Shown here: piece by piece, positions 50,691 to 59,023 of the stretch
Numbering within the stretch: the stretch's first letter is position 1
Layout of the letters: every line of letters starts with the position of its first letter
Assembly: GCF_013409365.1 (NCBI RefSeq)
Contig: NZ_JACCBA010000001.1
Span: forward strand, 930,001 to 994,000
Direction of reading: 5' to 3'
From: Actinomadura luteofluorescens
Lineage (GTDB): Bacteria; Actinomycetota; Actinomycetes; Streptosporangiales; Streptosporangiaceae
DNA: 64,000 bases
Made by a program: the position numbers and the translations under genes
The notes under the pieces: generated by a model
What the model saw: only the letters and a program-made list of their open reading frames with translations
What the model was told of the DNA's origin: nothing
Database searches by the model: none

Positions 50691-52253
50691 TCACGTGGTC
50701 TGGGTCGCGGCGGCGATGGCGGCCTCGGTCAACCGGTCACCGCTCAGCTCGCCGGCGTCAACGCCCTCGCGCAGGATGACGACCCGATCGCAGAGCCCTT
50801 CGAGCTCCTCGAAGTCCGACGACACCACCAGTGCCGCTCCGCCGCCCGCGACCTGCTCGCGGACGAGCGCGTGGATCTCCGCGCGCGCCACCGCGTCGAC
50901 TCCCTGTGTGGGCTCGTCGAGCAGCAGCAGCCGCGGATTGAGCCGGAACCACCGCGCGAGCACGGCCTTCTGCTGGTTGCCGCCCGACAGGGCACCGAAG
51001 GCGACGTCGGGACCGGCGGCCCGGACCGCGAAGGGCCCCAACAGGGCCGCGGCGTCCCGCCGCTCGGCACGACGTGCCATCCGCCAGCCCGTCCAGTAGT
51101 CGCCGACGACGGTGGCGGACATGTTCTCCCACACCGGGCGGTCCGCGAACGCCGCGTCCCGCGCCCGGTCCTCGGGCACCAGGGCGACGCCCGCACCGAT
51201 CGCGGCGGCGGTGGTCCGGTGCCGGCCCGGCGCACCGCAGATCTCGATCCGGCCGGCGTTCACCGGCAGGGCCCCGAAGAGCGCCCGGAGGAGACTGGAC
51301 CGGCCCGATCCGAGCAGGCCGGCCACTCCCACGATCTCTCCCTGCCCGACATCGAGGTCCACTCCTCGCAGCGGCCCTCCGGCGAGGCCGCGCACGCGCA
51401 GGACCGGCGTCCCGGCCGACCGGCCCCGCGGCGGATCCTTCCGCTCGCGGGCGCCCTGCGCGGCGCGCTCGCGGGCCGCCTCGCCCGCCATCAGCGCGAC
51501 CACCCGGGCCTCGTCCAGTTCCCCGGGCGGGGCGGTCGCCACCACCGCGCCGTCGCGCAGCACGCTGATCCGGTCGGCGATGCTGAGCACCTCGCGCAGC
51601 CGGTGACTGACATAGATGATCGTCTGGCCCCGGGCCCGGCAGCGCCGCAGCGCTTCCAGCAGAAGCGAGACCTCGTGGTGGGGCAGGCTCGCCGTGGGCT
51701 CGTCCAGCACCAGCGTCACGCGCTCGCCCTCGTCGACGTCGCGCAGTGCCCTGGCGATGGCGACGAGGGTCCGGTCGCTGGGACGCAGGTCGCGGACGAG
51801 GGTCCGCGGATCGAGGTCGACCTGGGCTCTGCGCAGCCGTTCCTCCGTCCGGCCGTGCAACCGCCGCCACGAGATCGCAGGTCCCGCCCACCGCGGATAC
51901 CCCTCGTCCAACGCGAAGTTCTCATTGATCGTCAGGTCGGGGATGAGCCCGAGATCCTGGTGGACGAACCGCAGACCGGCCGAGCGCGCCACCGCCGCCG
52001 TGTACGACCCGGTGGCGTACCTCTCGCCGTGGATCGCGATCGTCCCGCCGTCGTCGGCGCCGTACACGCCGGCCAGGATCTTCAACGTGGTCGACTTCCC
52101 CGACCCGTTGCCGCCGAGGAGGGCGTGGACCGACCCTTCTTCCACCCGCAGGTTCAGGGCGTCGAGCACCCGGACGTCGTCGAAGGACTTGGAGACGCCG
52201 GTCAGCTCGACCGCGGCGGGACCGGCTCGTTCACGAGACGCGGCAGACATCAT
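50691..52253 (-). CDS. ABC transporter ATPase (two ABC domains)
   Basis: A 520-residue double-ABC ATPase. Domain 1 has Walker A GGNGSGKST (Lys53) and Walker B VTLVLDEPTASLPHHE; domain 2 has the degenerate VAGLLGSGRSSLL, SGGNQQKAVLARW and LLLLDEPTQGVDAVAR. Between the domains, RAAQGARERKDPPRGRSAG is a charged linker. ATG 52253 overlaps the binding-protein stop. It resembles the rbs ATPase of region 3 in plan but diverges in detail, so the systems are not recent copies. Confidence 0.92.
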   Translation of the reverse strand: MMSAASRERAGPAAVELTGVSKSFDDVRVLDALNLRVEEGSVHALLGGNGSGKSTTLKILAGVYGADDGGTIAIHGERYATGSYTAAVARSAGLRFVHQDLGLIPDLTINENFALDEGYPRWAGPAISWRRLHGRTEERLRRAQVDLDPRTLVRDLRPSDRTLVAIARALRDVDEGERVTLVLDEPTASLPHHEVSLLLEALRRCRARGQTIIYVSHRLREVLSIADRISVLRDGAVVATAPPGELDEARVVALMAGEAARERAAQGARERKDPPRGRSAGTPVLRVRGLAGGPLRGVDLDVGQGEIVGVAGLLGSGRSSLLRALFGALPVNAGRIEICGAPGRHRTTAAAIGAGVALVPEDRARDAAFADRPVWENMSATVVGDYWTGWRMARRAERRDAAALLGPFAVRAAGPDVAFGALSGGNQQKAVLARWFRLNPRLLLLDEPTQGVDAVARAEIHALVREQVAGGGAALVVSSDFEELEGLCDRVVILREGVDAGELSGDRLTEAAIAAATQTT

Positions 52254-53443
52254 GGCGCCTCTGCTCCGCCCTGGCGGTTCCACGCCTTCTTGTAGAGGGC
52301 GCTGTAGTCGATGGGACCGGTGTACTCGGTCCCGGACGCGGGCATGTTGCGGGTCCTGTCGATGATCTGCAGGCCGACGCCCGCGGTCGCCGGCGGGCTT
52401 CCCTGGAAGGCCCGGTCGAGCGCGTCGACGGTCGCGTAGGCCCGGTAGCCGGCGGAGGCGCCGTAGCAGATCTCCTGCCCCTTGCCGCTGCGGATGTAGT
52501 TCATGTTGTCGATCTGGCACTCGCCGCCGACCACGAGGAGGCCGGGCCGGTTCGCCGCGACGAGGGCCTGCTGGACGCCCGCCACGAAGAAGTGATCGAT
52601 GTCCACGGTGACCACGTCCACCTGAGGATGCTTCAACAGCGCGGTCTCGAACTTCTGGCGGATGCCGGGAACGTCGGCCGGCGATATCTTCACCGAATCG
52701 ACGATCCGGCAGCCTCCGCAGGCGGCGATCCGGTCGGTGAAGCCCTTGGCCTGGTACTCGCCCATGGCCACGTCCTCGAACGACACGTGCAGGATCTTCG
52801 CCTCGCCCTTCGTCTTGGCGATGACGGTGTCGGCGCGCAGGCGCCCCATGCGGGTGTAGAAGTCGGCGAGCGTGGGCGTGGCCGCCGAGAACCGCGCCGG
52901 AGCGTCGAACAGTGCCTTGCTGCGGCCCTGCGACGGGTCGTCGCAGTCGAAGCCGCTGAATGACGCGATCTTGACGCCGGCGCGTCCCGCCTCGACGAGC
53001 GCCTGCCGCACCGGGGCGCAGTCGACGGCCAGCAGGACGATGCCGTCGGCCCGGGCCGCGGTCGCCTGGCGGACGCAGCCGCCCCACCCGCCGTTCTCGT
53101 TGTTGCGTCCGTCGCAGACCTGGGTCTTCCAGCCGAGCGAGGCGGCGGCGGCCGACACCTCCTGGCCCTGGTAGACCAGCGCGTGCACCTGCTGCCAGGC
53201 GGAGATCACCCAGATGTTCTTGCCCGAGGCCGGTCTGGGCCCGTCCGCCGCGGGCTCGGTGTAGTCGGCGGTACCGTACGCGCGCGTGACGGCGTCGGTC
53301 GACTCCTTGACGACCTGGGCGGAGGTGACCGTGCCCGCCGACCCCTCCGAGCGGGCGGACCCGCAGGCCGCGAGCGCGAGGGACAGCGGAAGAGCGAGCA
53401 GCGCGGCCAGGAATGGCGCGCGTCTGCGGGTGGGGTGATACAT
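52250..53443 (-). CDS. ABC transporter substrate-binding lipoprotein
   Basis: A 397-residue lipoprotein: signal peptide with lipobox LAAC (Cys27), then a type I periplasmic-binding domain (ASGKNIWVISAWQQVHALVY, VTVDIDHFFVAGVQQALVAA). Two Cys pairs, in GWKTQVCDGRNNENGGWGGC and AACGGCRIV, are unusual for sugar-binding proteins and may form disulphides. AGGAAC lies before the ATG. With the amidase encoded next upstream in the operon, the ligand may be an amide or amine rather than a plain sugar. Confidence 0.88.
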   Translation of the reverse strand: MYHPTRRRAPFLAALLALPLSLALAACGSARSEGSAGTVTSAQVVKESTDAVTRAYGTADYTEPAADGPRPASGKNIWVISAWQQVHALVYQGQEVSAAAASLGWKTQVCDGRNNENGGWGGCVRQATAARADGIVLLAVDCAPVRQALVEAGRAGVKIASFSGFDCDDPSQGRSKALFDAPARFSAATPTLADFYTRMGRLRADTVIAKTKGEAKILHVSFEDVAMGEYQAKGFTDRIAACGGCRIVDSVKISPADVPGIRQKFETALLKHPQVDVVTVDIDHFFVAGVQQALVAANRPGLLVVGGECQIDNMNYIRSGKGQEICYGASAGYRAYATVDALDRAFQGSPPATAGVGLQIIDRTRNMPASGTEYTGPIDYSALYKKAWNRQGGAEAP

Positions 53444-53474
53444 GCCATGCGTTCCTAACGTGGTCGGGGTGGGT

Positions 53475-54887
53475 TCAGCAGAAGTCGGCAGGGACGGTGA
53501 GGGGCCAGTTCGTCCGGGCCTCCAGCGCCGCGGCCAGCCGCAGCAGGGTCGCCTCGTCGAAGGGCGCGCCGATCAGCTGCACTCCGACGGGCAGCCCGGT
53601 CGGCGCGACGTGGACCGGCAGGCTGATCGCGGGCTGGCCCGTGATGTTGGCCAGGAGGGTGAAGGAGACCATGAGCAGCGCGCTGGGCTGCGCGACCGCC
53701 ACGTCACGGTTCGCGTCGGCCCGCACGACGCCGAGTTCGGGCGGCTGGCAGGCCATGGTGGGGGTGAGGAGCACATCGAAGTCGCGCCGCCATTGGGCGA
53801 CGATCCGGCGCGTCTCGGTTTGCAGCAGGGCAGCGGTCCGGACGTACTCCCCGGCGCTGACCTGGTTCATCCGTTCCCAGCGGTACCGGTTGTACGGCTC
53901 GGCCCGGTCGGGGTCGTCGAAGGGGTTCACATAGAGAGAGCCTGGGATGACCCGGTCGACGTAGCCTTGCGCCGCCTCGGGGCTGAGCAGCTCCGGTGAG
54001 ACCGGACGGACGTCGTGGCCCATCTCGTCGAGAAGCGACGCCGCGGCCGTCGCCGCCTCGACGCATTCCGCATCGACGGGAAGGCCGGTGGGGGCGTCGA
54101 CCATCAGGCCGATGCGCAGCCGGCCGGGATCCCTCCCCGGCTCGCCGGCGAAGGGCCGCGCCGGCCGCGGCGCCTGGAACCAGCCGTGCGGGTCCGGGAG
54201 GGACATGACGTCGAGCATCGCGGCGGAGTCCTGCACGTAGCGGGTGATCACGCCTTCCGTACTGCAGTACTCCCACCAGGACTGGACGAGTTGCGGGACG
54301 CGGGCACGGCTGGGTTTGAGCCCCACGAGGCCGCACGCCGACGCGGGCATCCGGAGCGAGCCGCCGCCGTCGTTGCCGTGCGCCAGCGGGGCCAGTCCCG
54401 CCGCCACCGCCGCGGCGGCGCCCCCGCTCGAACCTCCCGGCGAGCGACGAAGGTTCCACGGGTTAGCCGTCGGGCCGTAGCGGGCGTTCTCGGTGTCGGG
54501 CAGGGTGCCCATCTCCGCGGAGTTGGTTCTGCCCATGAGGATGCAGCCCGCTTCCAGGAACCGGTCGACGACCAGCTCGTTCCCATGGCGCGGCGTGTCA
54601 GGGAACCCCAGCGACCCCATGGTGTTGGGCTGCCCGGACACGGAGGTAAGGTCCTTGATCGGCAGGGGCACACCGTGGAAGGGCCCGAGGTCCTCGCCCG
54701 CCATGACGGCCCGGGTGGCCATCTCGGCCGCGTCCATGACCCGCTCCGCGTCATGCCAGATGAACGCGTTGAGCTCGTGGTCGTAGTGGTCGATGCGCCC
54801 GAGATAGAACTCGGCGACCTCCACGGGGCTCACCTTGCGCGACCGGACCGCTTCAGCGATCGAGACCGCGGAGCTGAAGGGTTCCAT
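53475..54887 (-). CDS. amidase-signature hydrolase
   Basis: A 470-residue amidase. The Ser-cisSer-Lys triad is visible: Lys78 (PLPIKDLTSVSG), Ser153 (SPGGSSGGAAAAVAAG) and the nucleophile Ser177 (GGGSLRMPA), with the usual spacing of 24 between the serines. AAAGGAAGG precedes ATG 54887; a GTG five codons earlier is rejected because it lies in that site. It is the first gene of the - strand amidase/ABC operon, so the imported compound is probably hydrolysed to an acid and ammonia or amine. Regulated by the divergent IclR. Confidence 0.9.
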   Translation of the reverse strand: MEPFSSAVSIAEAVRSRKVSPVEVAEFYLGRIDHYDHELNAFIWHDAERVMDAAEMATRAVMAGEDLGPFHGVPLPIKDLTSVSGQPNTMGSLGFPDTPRHGNELVVDRFLEAGCILMGRTNSAEMGTLPDTENARYGPTANPWNLRRSPGGSSGGAAAAVAAGLAPLAHGNDGGGSLRMPASACGLVGLKPSRARVPQLVQSWWEYCSTEGVITRYVQDSAAMLDVMSLPDPHGWFQAPRPARPFAGEPGRDPGRLRIGLMVDAPTGLPVDAECVEAATAAASLLDEMGHDVRPVSPELLSPEAAQGYVDRVIPGSLYVNPFDDPDRAEPYNRYRWERMNQVSAGEYVRTAALLQTETRRIVAQWRRDFDVLLTPTMACQPPELGVVRADANRDVAVAQPSALLMVSFTLLANITGQPAISLPVHVAPTGLPVGVQLIGAPFDEATLLRLAAALEARTNWPLTVPADFC

Positions 54888-55154
54888 GGTCCTTCCTTTC
54901 ACTCGTGTCCGCTCGTGCAGAGGGAGGCGCCTCCGTAGAGCCGGGCGACGTGCCGGTAGTCGTCAGGGGCGGGTGGCGAACAGCCCGATACGGAGCGACC
55001 CCGACGGGCCACCGGGGGCTGCGTGCAGGCGGCCATGCGGTGACGAATCGGCGGCGTCCGAGGGGACGAGACTCCACTCGGAGGGCGCCCCACCCATGCC
55101 GGAGCTCGGATGTGAACCAACTGACATAGCCGCACCATACGAGCGGAGTTCCAG

Positions 55155-55169
55155 ATACCGGTACGGTAT
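55155..55169 (+). promoter_or_regulatory. palindromic operator candidate before the second iclR
   Basis: ATACCG-GTA-CGGTAT is a perfect 15-base palindrome seven bases before the ATG at 55176. Like the gentisate site it has a 3-base centre. TACGGT (55162-55167) inside it also fits a -10 of a leaderless iclR transcript, so binding would autoregulate. Confidence 0.6.
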
Positions 55170-55175
55170 TCTGCT

Positions 55176-55985
55176 ATGGAGAACAAGCCGCCCTACCCGC
55201 TCCGGTCGGTGGACAACGCCCTGCACCTGCTGCAAGTCCTGCGCGACCAGGGTGGGCTGCGCGTCAGCGAAGCCGCGGCAGAGCTGGGAACCGCCCGCTC
55301 CACGGCTCACCGGCTGTTGGCCATGCTCGTGTACCGCGGTTTCGCCGTGCAGGACGACAACCACACCTATTTGCCGGGGCCCGCCCTGTCCGCCCCCAGC
55401 CTGCTCGGCGGGCCGCGCATGCAGCGGCTGCGCCGTGCTCTGCTTCCGCATATGGAGGCCCTGTGCGACCGTGTGAACGAGTCGGTCAACCTCATGGTCC
55501 GAGTCGGCACGCAGACGCGCTTTCTCGCCACCGTCGAATCCCACCAGGCTCTGCACGTGGGTGATCGGCAGGGCACGATCCTGCCCGCGCACCTGTCGTC
55601 CGGCGGCCGCGCCCTGCTGGCCGAACTCGACGATGCGCAACTCGCCTCGCTCTACCTGATCGAGGACGCGTCGAGTACCGCCGAACCTCGGGACACGTCC
55701 GCCGAGGCCGGCGACGGAAAGATCTCGACAGCCGATTTCCAGCGGCTTCTGGAGGGGCTGCGCGGCGTGCGCAAGAGCGGCTACGCGTTGAATCTCGAAG
55801 CCACCGAGGCCGGGATATGCGCCATCGGGAAATGCGCGGTCGACCGCTCCGGCCAGGTCATCGGAGCGCTCACCATAGCGGCGCCCACGCCACGTTTTCC
55901 CCGTAGCCGGATATCCCCGCTGGCGGCAGAACTCCGCCTCACAGTCGAGCGCGCCCGCCAGGACATAGACCCACATATCATGTAA
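55176..55985 (+). CDS. IclR-family regulator of the amidase/ABC operon
   Basis: A 269-residue IclR protein. The winged helix reads LRVSEAAAELGTARSTAHRL, and the effector domain has NESVNLMVRVGTQTRFLATV and GTILPAHLSSGGRALLAELD. A loop DASSTAEPRDTSAEAGDGKI is longer than in the gentisate IclR. The two proteins share domain plan and many residues, and both face catabolic operons. The ATG has no ribosome site and is probably leaderless. Target: the divergent amidase-ABC operon, 288 bases away. Confidence 0.88.
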   Translation: MENKPPYPLRSVDNALHLLQVLRDQGGLRVSEAAAELGTARSTAHRLLAMLVYRGFAVQDDNHTYLPGPALSAPSLLGGPRMQRLRRALLPHMEALCDRVNESVNLMVRVGTQTRFLATVESHQALHVGDRQGTILPAHLSSGGRALLAELDDAQLASLYLIEDASSTAEPRDTSAEAGDGKISTADFQRLLEGLRGVRKSGYALNLEATEAGICAIGKCAVDRSGQVIGALTIAAPTPRFPRSRISPLAAELRLTVERARQDIDPHIM

Positions 55986-56582
55986 GGCCACCACTATCCG
56001 GCCTACAGCGGCCGCACATACCGGGACCCGTAGGACTGCACCCATCCGTGCTCGGTGGCGGCGCAGCCGTCCAGTTGCTCGGCGAAGGACTGGACCATGT
56101 CACGCGCGGGAATTCCTGACCCGTATCAAGCGCGGTGAGCTCGACATCGCCTGATCCGCACACGGCGGCCCCGTTCCCGGAACCGTCCGGGGCGGGGTCG
56201 TTCCGCGTGTGGACCCGTGACGCCGTGAGGGCCGCGGCTTCCCTTGCGTGCTGACAGAGGCGGGGCCGGTCGATGGCCGTAGGCCACCCCGCAGGGGCGA
56301 CCGGAGGGAGGCAGCCGGCGCCGTTGCGGCAATTCCGCCTCAAGAGTCGCCCGGCCTGGAAGCCGCTGCCCGGCACCTGTGCGGCGAGCCTTTGCGCGCG
56401 GCGGTAGGGGCGGGCCGTCCATGGTGGGCCGGGCCGGCGGTCAGGGCCGCGCCGCGAACCACGCTCCGGTACCCAGGGGGTGAACTGGCCGGGGCTTGGT
56501 GAGTGGGGACTGTCCTTGGTGAGCCCTCTCCGAGATGCTCCCGCGTCGACTGCGCGGCCAAAGCAAAAAGCAAGGACAGATC
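55986..56582. other. gap with possible relics
   Basis: No intact gene. A + strand tail, [15 protein letters not shown] ending at TGA 56152-56154, looks like the end of a DUF397 protein. On the - strand a frame ends [19 protein letters not shown]. Both lack starts. The remainder holds only GC-rich repeats of low complexity. Confidence 0.35.
56106..56154 (+). pseudogene. possible DUF397 C-terminal relic
   Basis: The last 15 codons before TGA 56152-56154 read [15 protein letters not shown], close to the usual DUF397 ending (W..F...VK.GE.D). The upstream part of such a 60-80-residue gene is not readable in any frame. DUF397 genes normally follow XRE-type regulators in actinomycetes, and none is here, so this is a fragment. 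Confidence 0.3.
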
Positions 56583-57068
56583 ATGACAAACAAGACTCCC
56601 CGCCTGTCCGTTGTGTCCGCCGACACGATCGCTTACTTCGCGATCGTCACCTTCATGACCGAGACCGGGCCGAAAACCTTCGCGGAGACGGTGCACCTCG
56701 ACCCGAAGATGACGGACATGGATCGGTGCCGCGCGGTGTTCTCATTGATCCCGGGGTTCCCCGGGAGGCAGGCGGTCACGTTCTGCTCTGTGGAACCCAA
56801 CCGGCTCAGCGAGGTGGACGAAGAATACGAAGCCTTCGTGTTCTCCATCTACGTGGCCAAGGGTGGCGGAGTCAAGTACTCCAGCAACCGGGTCACCAAC
56901 TCGGATTCGGCTCCTGACGAGAACATCCAGAGCCACATGACCACCTGGACCGATCACCATTCCGACGGGATGACCCGAGAGCTGCTCTACTCGGAGTCTG
57001 TCTCAAGTGCTCCCTGTGGGATCGCGGCCGTTCTCGGATTCTCGATCGTCTTCAGCAAGATCGACTAG
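56583..57068 (+). CDS. hypothetical 161-residue protein
   Basis: I do not recognise the family. ATG 56583 follows AAGGACAG. The product has no signal peptide. The segment SVVSADTIAYFAIVTFMTET and later YEAFVFSIYVAKGGGVKYS, with NSDSAPDENIQSHMTTWTDH, suggest an alpha/beta soluble fold; the C-terminus, APCGIAAVLGFSIVFSKID, is hydrophobic. Base composition is less GC-rich than its neighbours, hinting at transfer. A 12-bp hairpin terminator follows 106 bases after the stop, so it is its own unit. Confidence 0.6.
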   Translation: MTNKTPRLSVVSADTIAYFAIVTFMTETGPKTFAETVHLDPKMTDMDRCRAVFSLIPGFPGRQAVTFCSVEPNRLSEVDEEYEAFVFSIYVAKGGGVKYSSNRVTNSDSAPDENIQSHMTTWTDHHSDGMTRELLYSESVSSAPCGIAAVLGFSIVFSKID

Positions 57069-57174
57069 GTCGGCAACGCTGGACGGTCGACGAACCGCCG
57101 GACGCTGGGTCCTGAACAAGACACTCCTTGGTCGTGAGGCCATGGGGCTGCGCGCCGTACTGGGCGCGTTCGAC

Positions 57175-57202
57175 TCGGGGCCCGGCAGATGCCGGGCCCC
57201 GA
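57175..57202 (+). terminator. terminator after the 161-residue gene
   Basis: 57175-57186 pairs perfectly with 57191-57202 (12 bp) across the loop AGAT, followed by CTTGTGTCC. Confidence 0.75.
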
Positions 57203-57502
57203 CTTGTGTCCAGGCGACGCATAGCAGTGCCCTTGACCTTGTTTGGGTGGCGTAGCGGATGGGGCGGTCTACGGTGCCGGGTTCTTCGGCCCCTTGTTCC
57301 CAGGCCCCGGGCCCAGTGCTCGTTGACGGCAGTCGTTCCCGCTCACCGCTACGGGACAGTCCCGGCCCGAGGTCGCCGCGTGTTCGGCGCGCGGGCGGTC
57401 GGGTGCTTGGGCGAGGGCGGGGTCGCCCAGCACATCCGGTGTCGCGATTCTCACCCTGCCCCGCCGGCCCTTGCTTTGCCGTGCGCCGGCCGGACGGTCC
57501 TC

Positions 57503-57524
57503 CCGTGGCGCCAAAGCGCCACGG
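57503..57524 (+). promoter_or_regulatory. leader hairpin before the MFS exporter gene
   Basis: CCGTGGCGC pairs with GCGCCACGG across a CAAA loop, 28 bases before the ATG at 57553 and just ahead of the AAAGGA ribosome site. It could act in attenuation or RNA stability; no T-run follows, so plain termination is less likely. Confidence 0.4.
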
Positions 57525-57552
57525 CAAGACCACACAAACGAAAGGAACGAGA

Positions 57553-58869
57553 ATGTCCGACATCTCGGGTGCAGGTGGAGCAGGCTCCGCCGGGGAAGGC
57601 CCACCGGGCAGCGATCCTGACGCGGCTCGGCAGGACCTCAAGCTGTTCCGCTCATTACGGAACCACCGCAACTACCGGCTGCTCATGCCAGGTCAGGGCA
57701 TCTCCAGCATCGGCGCTTGGATGCAGATGACCGCCCAGGACTGGCTGGTACTGGAACTGACGCACGGCAGCGGCGCCGCGGTCGGCATCACGGCCGGCCT
57801 GCAGGTACTGCCGGCGCTGCTGTTCAGCCTGTACGGCAGCGTCCTGGCCGACCGGTACCCCAGGCGCCGCATCCTCATGGTCAGCCAGGCGGTGATGGGC
57901 ACGCTCGCGCTGGTGCTCGGCCTGCTCACCGTCACCGGCTCCGTGACCGTGTGGAATGTGTACGCTCTGGCGTTCGGCCTCGGCCTGACCGTGACGCTGG
58001 ACACCCCGGCCCGGATGGCGTTCACCTTCGAGGTCGTGGGGCCCCGTGACGTGTCCAACGCCATCGGCCTGAACAACGCGCTGTTCAACACGACGATGAT
58101 CCTCGGCCCGACCGTCGCCGGCGTACTGATCGCCGCCGTCGGAACCGGACCGGTCTTCCTCATCAACGCCGCGTCGTTCGGCGCCATGGAACTCGGGCTC
58201 TACCTCATGCGTGAGGACGAGCTGCATGTCAAAGAACCGGTGCCGCGGGCCAAGGGCCAGCTGCGCGCAGGCCTGCGCTACGTCCGGAAGCGCCGCGACC
58301 TGGTCATGCTGATGACGGTCATGCTGCTGGTCTCCGCGTTCGGCATGAACTTCGCGGTGACCGACGCCCTGATGAGCCGAGAGGTCTTCCACACCGGAGC
58401 CTCGTCCTTCGGCGTCGTCACGGCGATGATGGCCGTCGGCGGGCTGGCCGGCTCGCTGCTCTCCGCCCGCCGGAGGCAGCCGAGCATGCGGGACATGATG
58501 GCCGCGGCGGCAGCCTTCGGGGTGCTCGTCACCGCGAGCGGACTCATGCCGGTCTACTGGGCGTTCGCGGCCATGCAACTGCCGACCGGCATGGCGATGA
58601 TGGCCTTCACCACGGCGGCCTACTCGATCACGCAGCTGAGCGCTCCGGAGGAGATGCGCGGCCGGGTGATGGGCCTCTACCTGCTGGTGATCACGGGGAG
58701 CTCCCTGATCGGGTACCCCCTGATCGGCTGGCTGGCCGAGACCTTCGGGCCACGCTCGACCCTGATCATCGGCGGCCTCGCGTCCCTGGCCTCAGTGGTG
58801 GGCACCGTCGCCCTCATGGCACCGGTGGCCACAGGACTGCTCGCCCGCGGAACAGCACCGCGAGCCTGA
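57553..58869 (+). CDS. MFS exporter, EntS/macrolide-efflux type
   Basis: A 438-residue major facilitator with about twelve membrane segments. LFRSLRNHRNYRLLMPGQGI at the start and the loop GSVLADRYPRRRILMVSQAV (DRYPRR signature) are typical of the MFS-3/EntS group that exports siderophores or drugs. Later marks include LSAPEEMRGRVMGLYLLVI. AAAGGA precedes the ATG. A perfect terminator follows. It is directly next to the biosynthetic genes starting at 59024 and could export their product, though it is transcribed the other way. Confidence 0.9.
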   Translation: MSDISGAGGAGSAGEGPPGSDPDAARQDLKLFRSLRNHRNYRLLMPGQGISSIGAWMQMTAQDWLVLELTHGSGAAVGITAGLQVLPALLFSLYGSVLADRYPRRRILMVSQAVMGTLALVLGLLTVTGSVTVWNVYALAFGLGLTVTLDTPARMAFTFEVVGPRDVSNAIGLNNALFNTTMILGPTVAGVLIAAVGTGPVFLINAASFGAMELGLYLMREDELHVKEPVPRAKGQLRAGLRYVRKRRDLVMLMTVMLLVSAFGMNFAVTDALMSREVFHTGASSFGVVTAMMAVGGLAGSLLSARRRQPSMRDMMAAAAAFGVLVTASGLMPVYWAFAAMQLPTGMAMMAFTTAAYSITQLSAPEEMRGRVMGLYLLVITGSSLIGYPLIGWLAETFGPRSTLIIGGLASLASVVGTVALMAPVATGLLARGTAPRA

Positions 58870-58925
58870 CCGACACCGTCGGCACTGTGCCGACTCAGCA
58901 GACACTCGACAAGTGATCCACAACC

Positions 58926-58951
58926 AAAGGCCCGGCGTCAGCCGGGCCTTT
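58926..58951. terminator. intrinsic terminator between MFS and P450 genes
   Basis: AAAGGCCCGGC pairs with GCCGGGCCTTT across GTCA (11 bp) and leads into TCTCTTATAT. The A-run on one side and T-run on the other let it stop both convergent transcripts. Confidence 0.85.
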
Positions 58952-59023
58952 CTCTTATATGAGCAGGCCCTCCCCCGTTTGGCTCGTGGACGTTGAGACG
59001 CTTCATGGGTGACGGGCGCTCGC

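Larger units (their letters stand above)
57069..57552. other. gap with terminator and leader hairpin
   Basis: Between the orphan gene and the exporter there is no gene. The stretch carries a 12-bp terminator (57175-57202), a TTGACC hexamer at 57233-57238 that could be a -35, and a 9-bp hairpin in the exporter leader. Confidence 0.4.

Noticed and set aside
57233..57260. TTGACC plus TAGCGG as the exporter promoter
   Set aside because: The spacing is only 14 bases and the -10 is poor; it is mentioned in the gap entry but not called as a promoter.
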